From contig NZ_CALKHS010000008.1 of assembly GCF_937988725.1 (NCBI RefSeq), positions 1-64,000 of the forward strand: a DNA stretch of 64,000 bases. Reading direction: 5' to 3'. Shown here in pieces: positions 62,840 through 64,000 of this stretch; within the stretch, counting starts at the first letter, position 1, and each line of letters begins with the position of its first letter. A program made the translations under genes and the position numbers. This stretch comes from an uncultured Castellaniella sp. Its GTDB lineage: Bacteria > Pseudomonadota > Gammaproteobacteria > Burkholderiales > Burkholderiaceae_B. The notes under the pieces are model-generated. The model had not been told where the DNA came from. It searched no databases and saw only the letters and a program-made list of their open reading frames with translations.

Positions 62840-63514
62840 TCAAGCAGAAATCCCGTACCGATCCCGATAAGCCGCAACAGCGTCCCGATGCTCGGCCAAC
62901 GCGGCATCCCCCTCCAGCAGCGCCATCACATCCACCAGAGACGCAATGCTGACCACCGGAATCCCGTAGGTCTGCTCCACATCCTGCACCGCTGAATGCG
63001 CCGACAAAGCGCCCTCCGCGCCCGCGCGCTCCATCCGGTCCAGCGCGATCAGCACCGCCGCGGGCTGGGCGCCCGCCGCGCGGATCAGCGTCACCGATTC
63101 GCGCACCGACGTGCCCGCCGTGATCACGTCGTCGATGATCACCACCCGGCCCTGCAAAGGCGCGCCCACCAGCACACCGCCCTCGCCGTGGTCCTTGGCT
63201 TCCTTGCGATTGAAGGCGAAGGGCACCGGCCGGCCGGCCAGGGCGGACTGGCCCGACAGCGCCACCGCCGTGGTCGTCGCCAGCGGGATGCCCTTGTAGG
63301 CCGGGCCGAACAGCATGTCGAAATCCAGCCCGGCATCGACCAGCGCCTGCGCGTAGAACTGCCCCAGGCGGCCGACGCTGGCGCCATCGTTGAACAGGCC
63401 CGCGTTGAAAAAATACGGACTCAGGCGCCCGGACTTGGTCTTGAACTCGCCAAAACGCAGAACGCCCTGTTCCAGGGCAAAACGGACGAAGGCTTGGGCG
63501 TGCGAACCGGGCAT
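62840..63514 (-). CDS. pyrE: Orotate phosphoribosyltransferase
   Basis: This 224-aa pyrimidine-synthesis enzyme joins orotate to PRPP. The PRPP-binding motif is VVIIDDVITAGTSVRE; LKF-type FGEFKTKSGRLSPYFFNAG and FGPAYKGIPLA are also present. ATG 63514 starts the conserved segment; the longer frame does not. It is divergent from the dioxygenase gene, 125 bases away. Confidence 0.96.
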   Translation of the reverse strand: MPGSHAQAFVRFALEQGVLRFGEFKTKSGRLSPYFFNAGLFNDGASVGRLGQFYAQALVDAGLDFDMLFGPAYKGIPLATTTAVALSGQSALAGRPVPFAFNRKEAKDHGEGGVLVGAPLQGRVVIIDDVITAGTSVRESVTLIRAAGAQPAAVLIALDRMERAGAEGALSAHSAVQDVEQTYGIPVVSIASLVDVMALLEGDAALAEHRDAVAAYRDRYGISA

Positions 63515-63639
63515 GGCGGCAATCTCGGAATCTGGGAAGGCCACATTATCGGATATTTCCAGGCAGGCTATGCTTTCTGATTCGGCACGCCTATCATTTA
63601 GCCCTCGAAGTCCCACATGCAGCACGAAGGAACGCTCTC

Positions 63640-64000
63640 ATGCGCCAGCCTGTCTATTTCATCTCCCACGGCGGCGGCCCCTGGCCCTGGATGCCGGACG
63701 CCACGCACAACTATGCGGCGCTCACGGCGGCCCTGCAGAGCATCCCCGCCGCGCTGCCGCAGGCGCCCCGGGCCATCCTGATGGTGTCCGCCCACTGGAT
63801 CACCCGCGGCCAGCTCAAGGTCAGCGGCCACCCGCAGCCCGGCATGGTGTACGACTACCACGGCTTCCCGGCGAACACCTACGAAATCCAGTACACGGCG
63901 CCCGGCTCGCCCCGCCTGTCGGCGCGGGTCCAGTCCCTGCTGTCCGCCCAAGGCATTCCCGTGGTCGAGGACACGCGGCGCGGTTTCGACCACGGCGCCT
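63640..64000 (+). CDS. Extradiol dioxygenase, LigB/DODA (YgiD) family, partial
   Basis: The first 120 residues of a class III extradiol ring-cleavage dioxygenase are visible and run off the window end. PVYFISHGGGPWPWMPD carries the first metal histidine, MVSAHWITRGQ the second, and TRRGFDHGA the third. The family includes DOPA dioxygenases and YgiD-type enzymes, and the substrate is unknown. AAGGA lies 8 bases upstream of ATG 63640. Confidence 0.9.
   Translation, partial: MRQPVYFISHGGGPWPWMPDATHNYAALTAALQSIPAALPQAPRAILMVSAHWITRGQLKVSGHPQPGMVYDYHGFPANTYEIQYTAPGSPRLSARVQSLLSAQGIPVVEDTRRGFDHGA

Overview
This window looks like a chromosomal segment of a high-GC betaproteobacterium, most probably family Alcaligenaceae (Bordetella/Achromobacter/Castellaniella-like). 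The basis is protein style and gene order: erpA-argC-rpsI-rplM, pmbA/yjgA, accB-accC-prmA-DUF3426-pfkB, mpl-RNB, rplU-rpmA-obgE-proB, ftsE-ftsX-mutY, mreBCD-mrdA-rodA divergent from gatCAB, and an alanine/lysine-rich histone H1-like protein. This placement is inferred from reading, not from a database search. The first 47 bases are not biological: they match an Illumina TruSeq adapter with a 6-base index, so the window begins at an untrimmed contig end.

Layout. 0-9 kb: cell-wall recycling (anmK), Fe-S insertion (erpA), arginine synthesis (argC), ribosomal proteins S9/L13, an orphan TRAP binding protein, pmbA, the ribosome factor yjgA/darP and an esterase. 8.7-16 kb: a Pat-like acetyltransferase fused to a dead acyl-CoA synthetase body, gltX, two small envelope proteins, the H1-like nucleoid protein, YggT and a glycine-zipper lipoprotein. 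16-21.5 kb: the accB-accC-prmA-DUF3426-pfkB operon and a TlpA-like thioredoxin. 21.5-30.5 kb: mpl, an RNB exoribonuclease, a TonB-like protein, mtgA, lptG, apaH, an acyltransferase, yqgF, yqgE and rubredoxin. 30.6-38.7 kb: thiD-like/thiE/hemL, a MarR regulator, argJ, rplU-rpmA-obgE and proB.

38.8-49.7 kb is the most regulatory and accessory part. It has an Lrp regulator divergent from dadA, a response-regulator-like protein with a degenerate receiver divergent from an XRE repressor, thiC behind a TPP riboswitch, and a tightly packed six-gene operon of visibly lower GC on the minus strand. That operon encodes TRAP DctP-DctQ-DctM, a PuuE-type allantoinase/deacetylase, a GntR/FCD regulator and a hydantoin/allantoin-racemase-like protein. 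I read it as a self-regulated uptake and breakdown module for a carboxylated ureide or hydantoin-type compound. Its promoter region carries a strikingly symmetric three-part operator, and the racemase homologue has only one of the two usual catalytic cysteines. This is the best candidate in the window for an undescribed system.

49.7-64 kb: an OmpA-like lipoprotein, ftsE-ftsX-mutY, the rod-shape operon mreB-mreC-mreD-mrdA-rodA, divergent gatC-gatA-gatB, a 220-bp inverted repeat, pyrE, and the start of an extradiol dioxygenase cut by the window end. No rRNA, tRNA, CRISPR array, transposase or prophage was found. Two shikimate genes that often sit beside accB (aroQ) and mtgA (aroE) in related bacteria are absent from those positions here.
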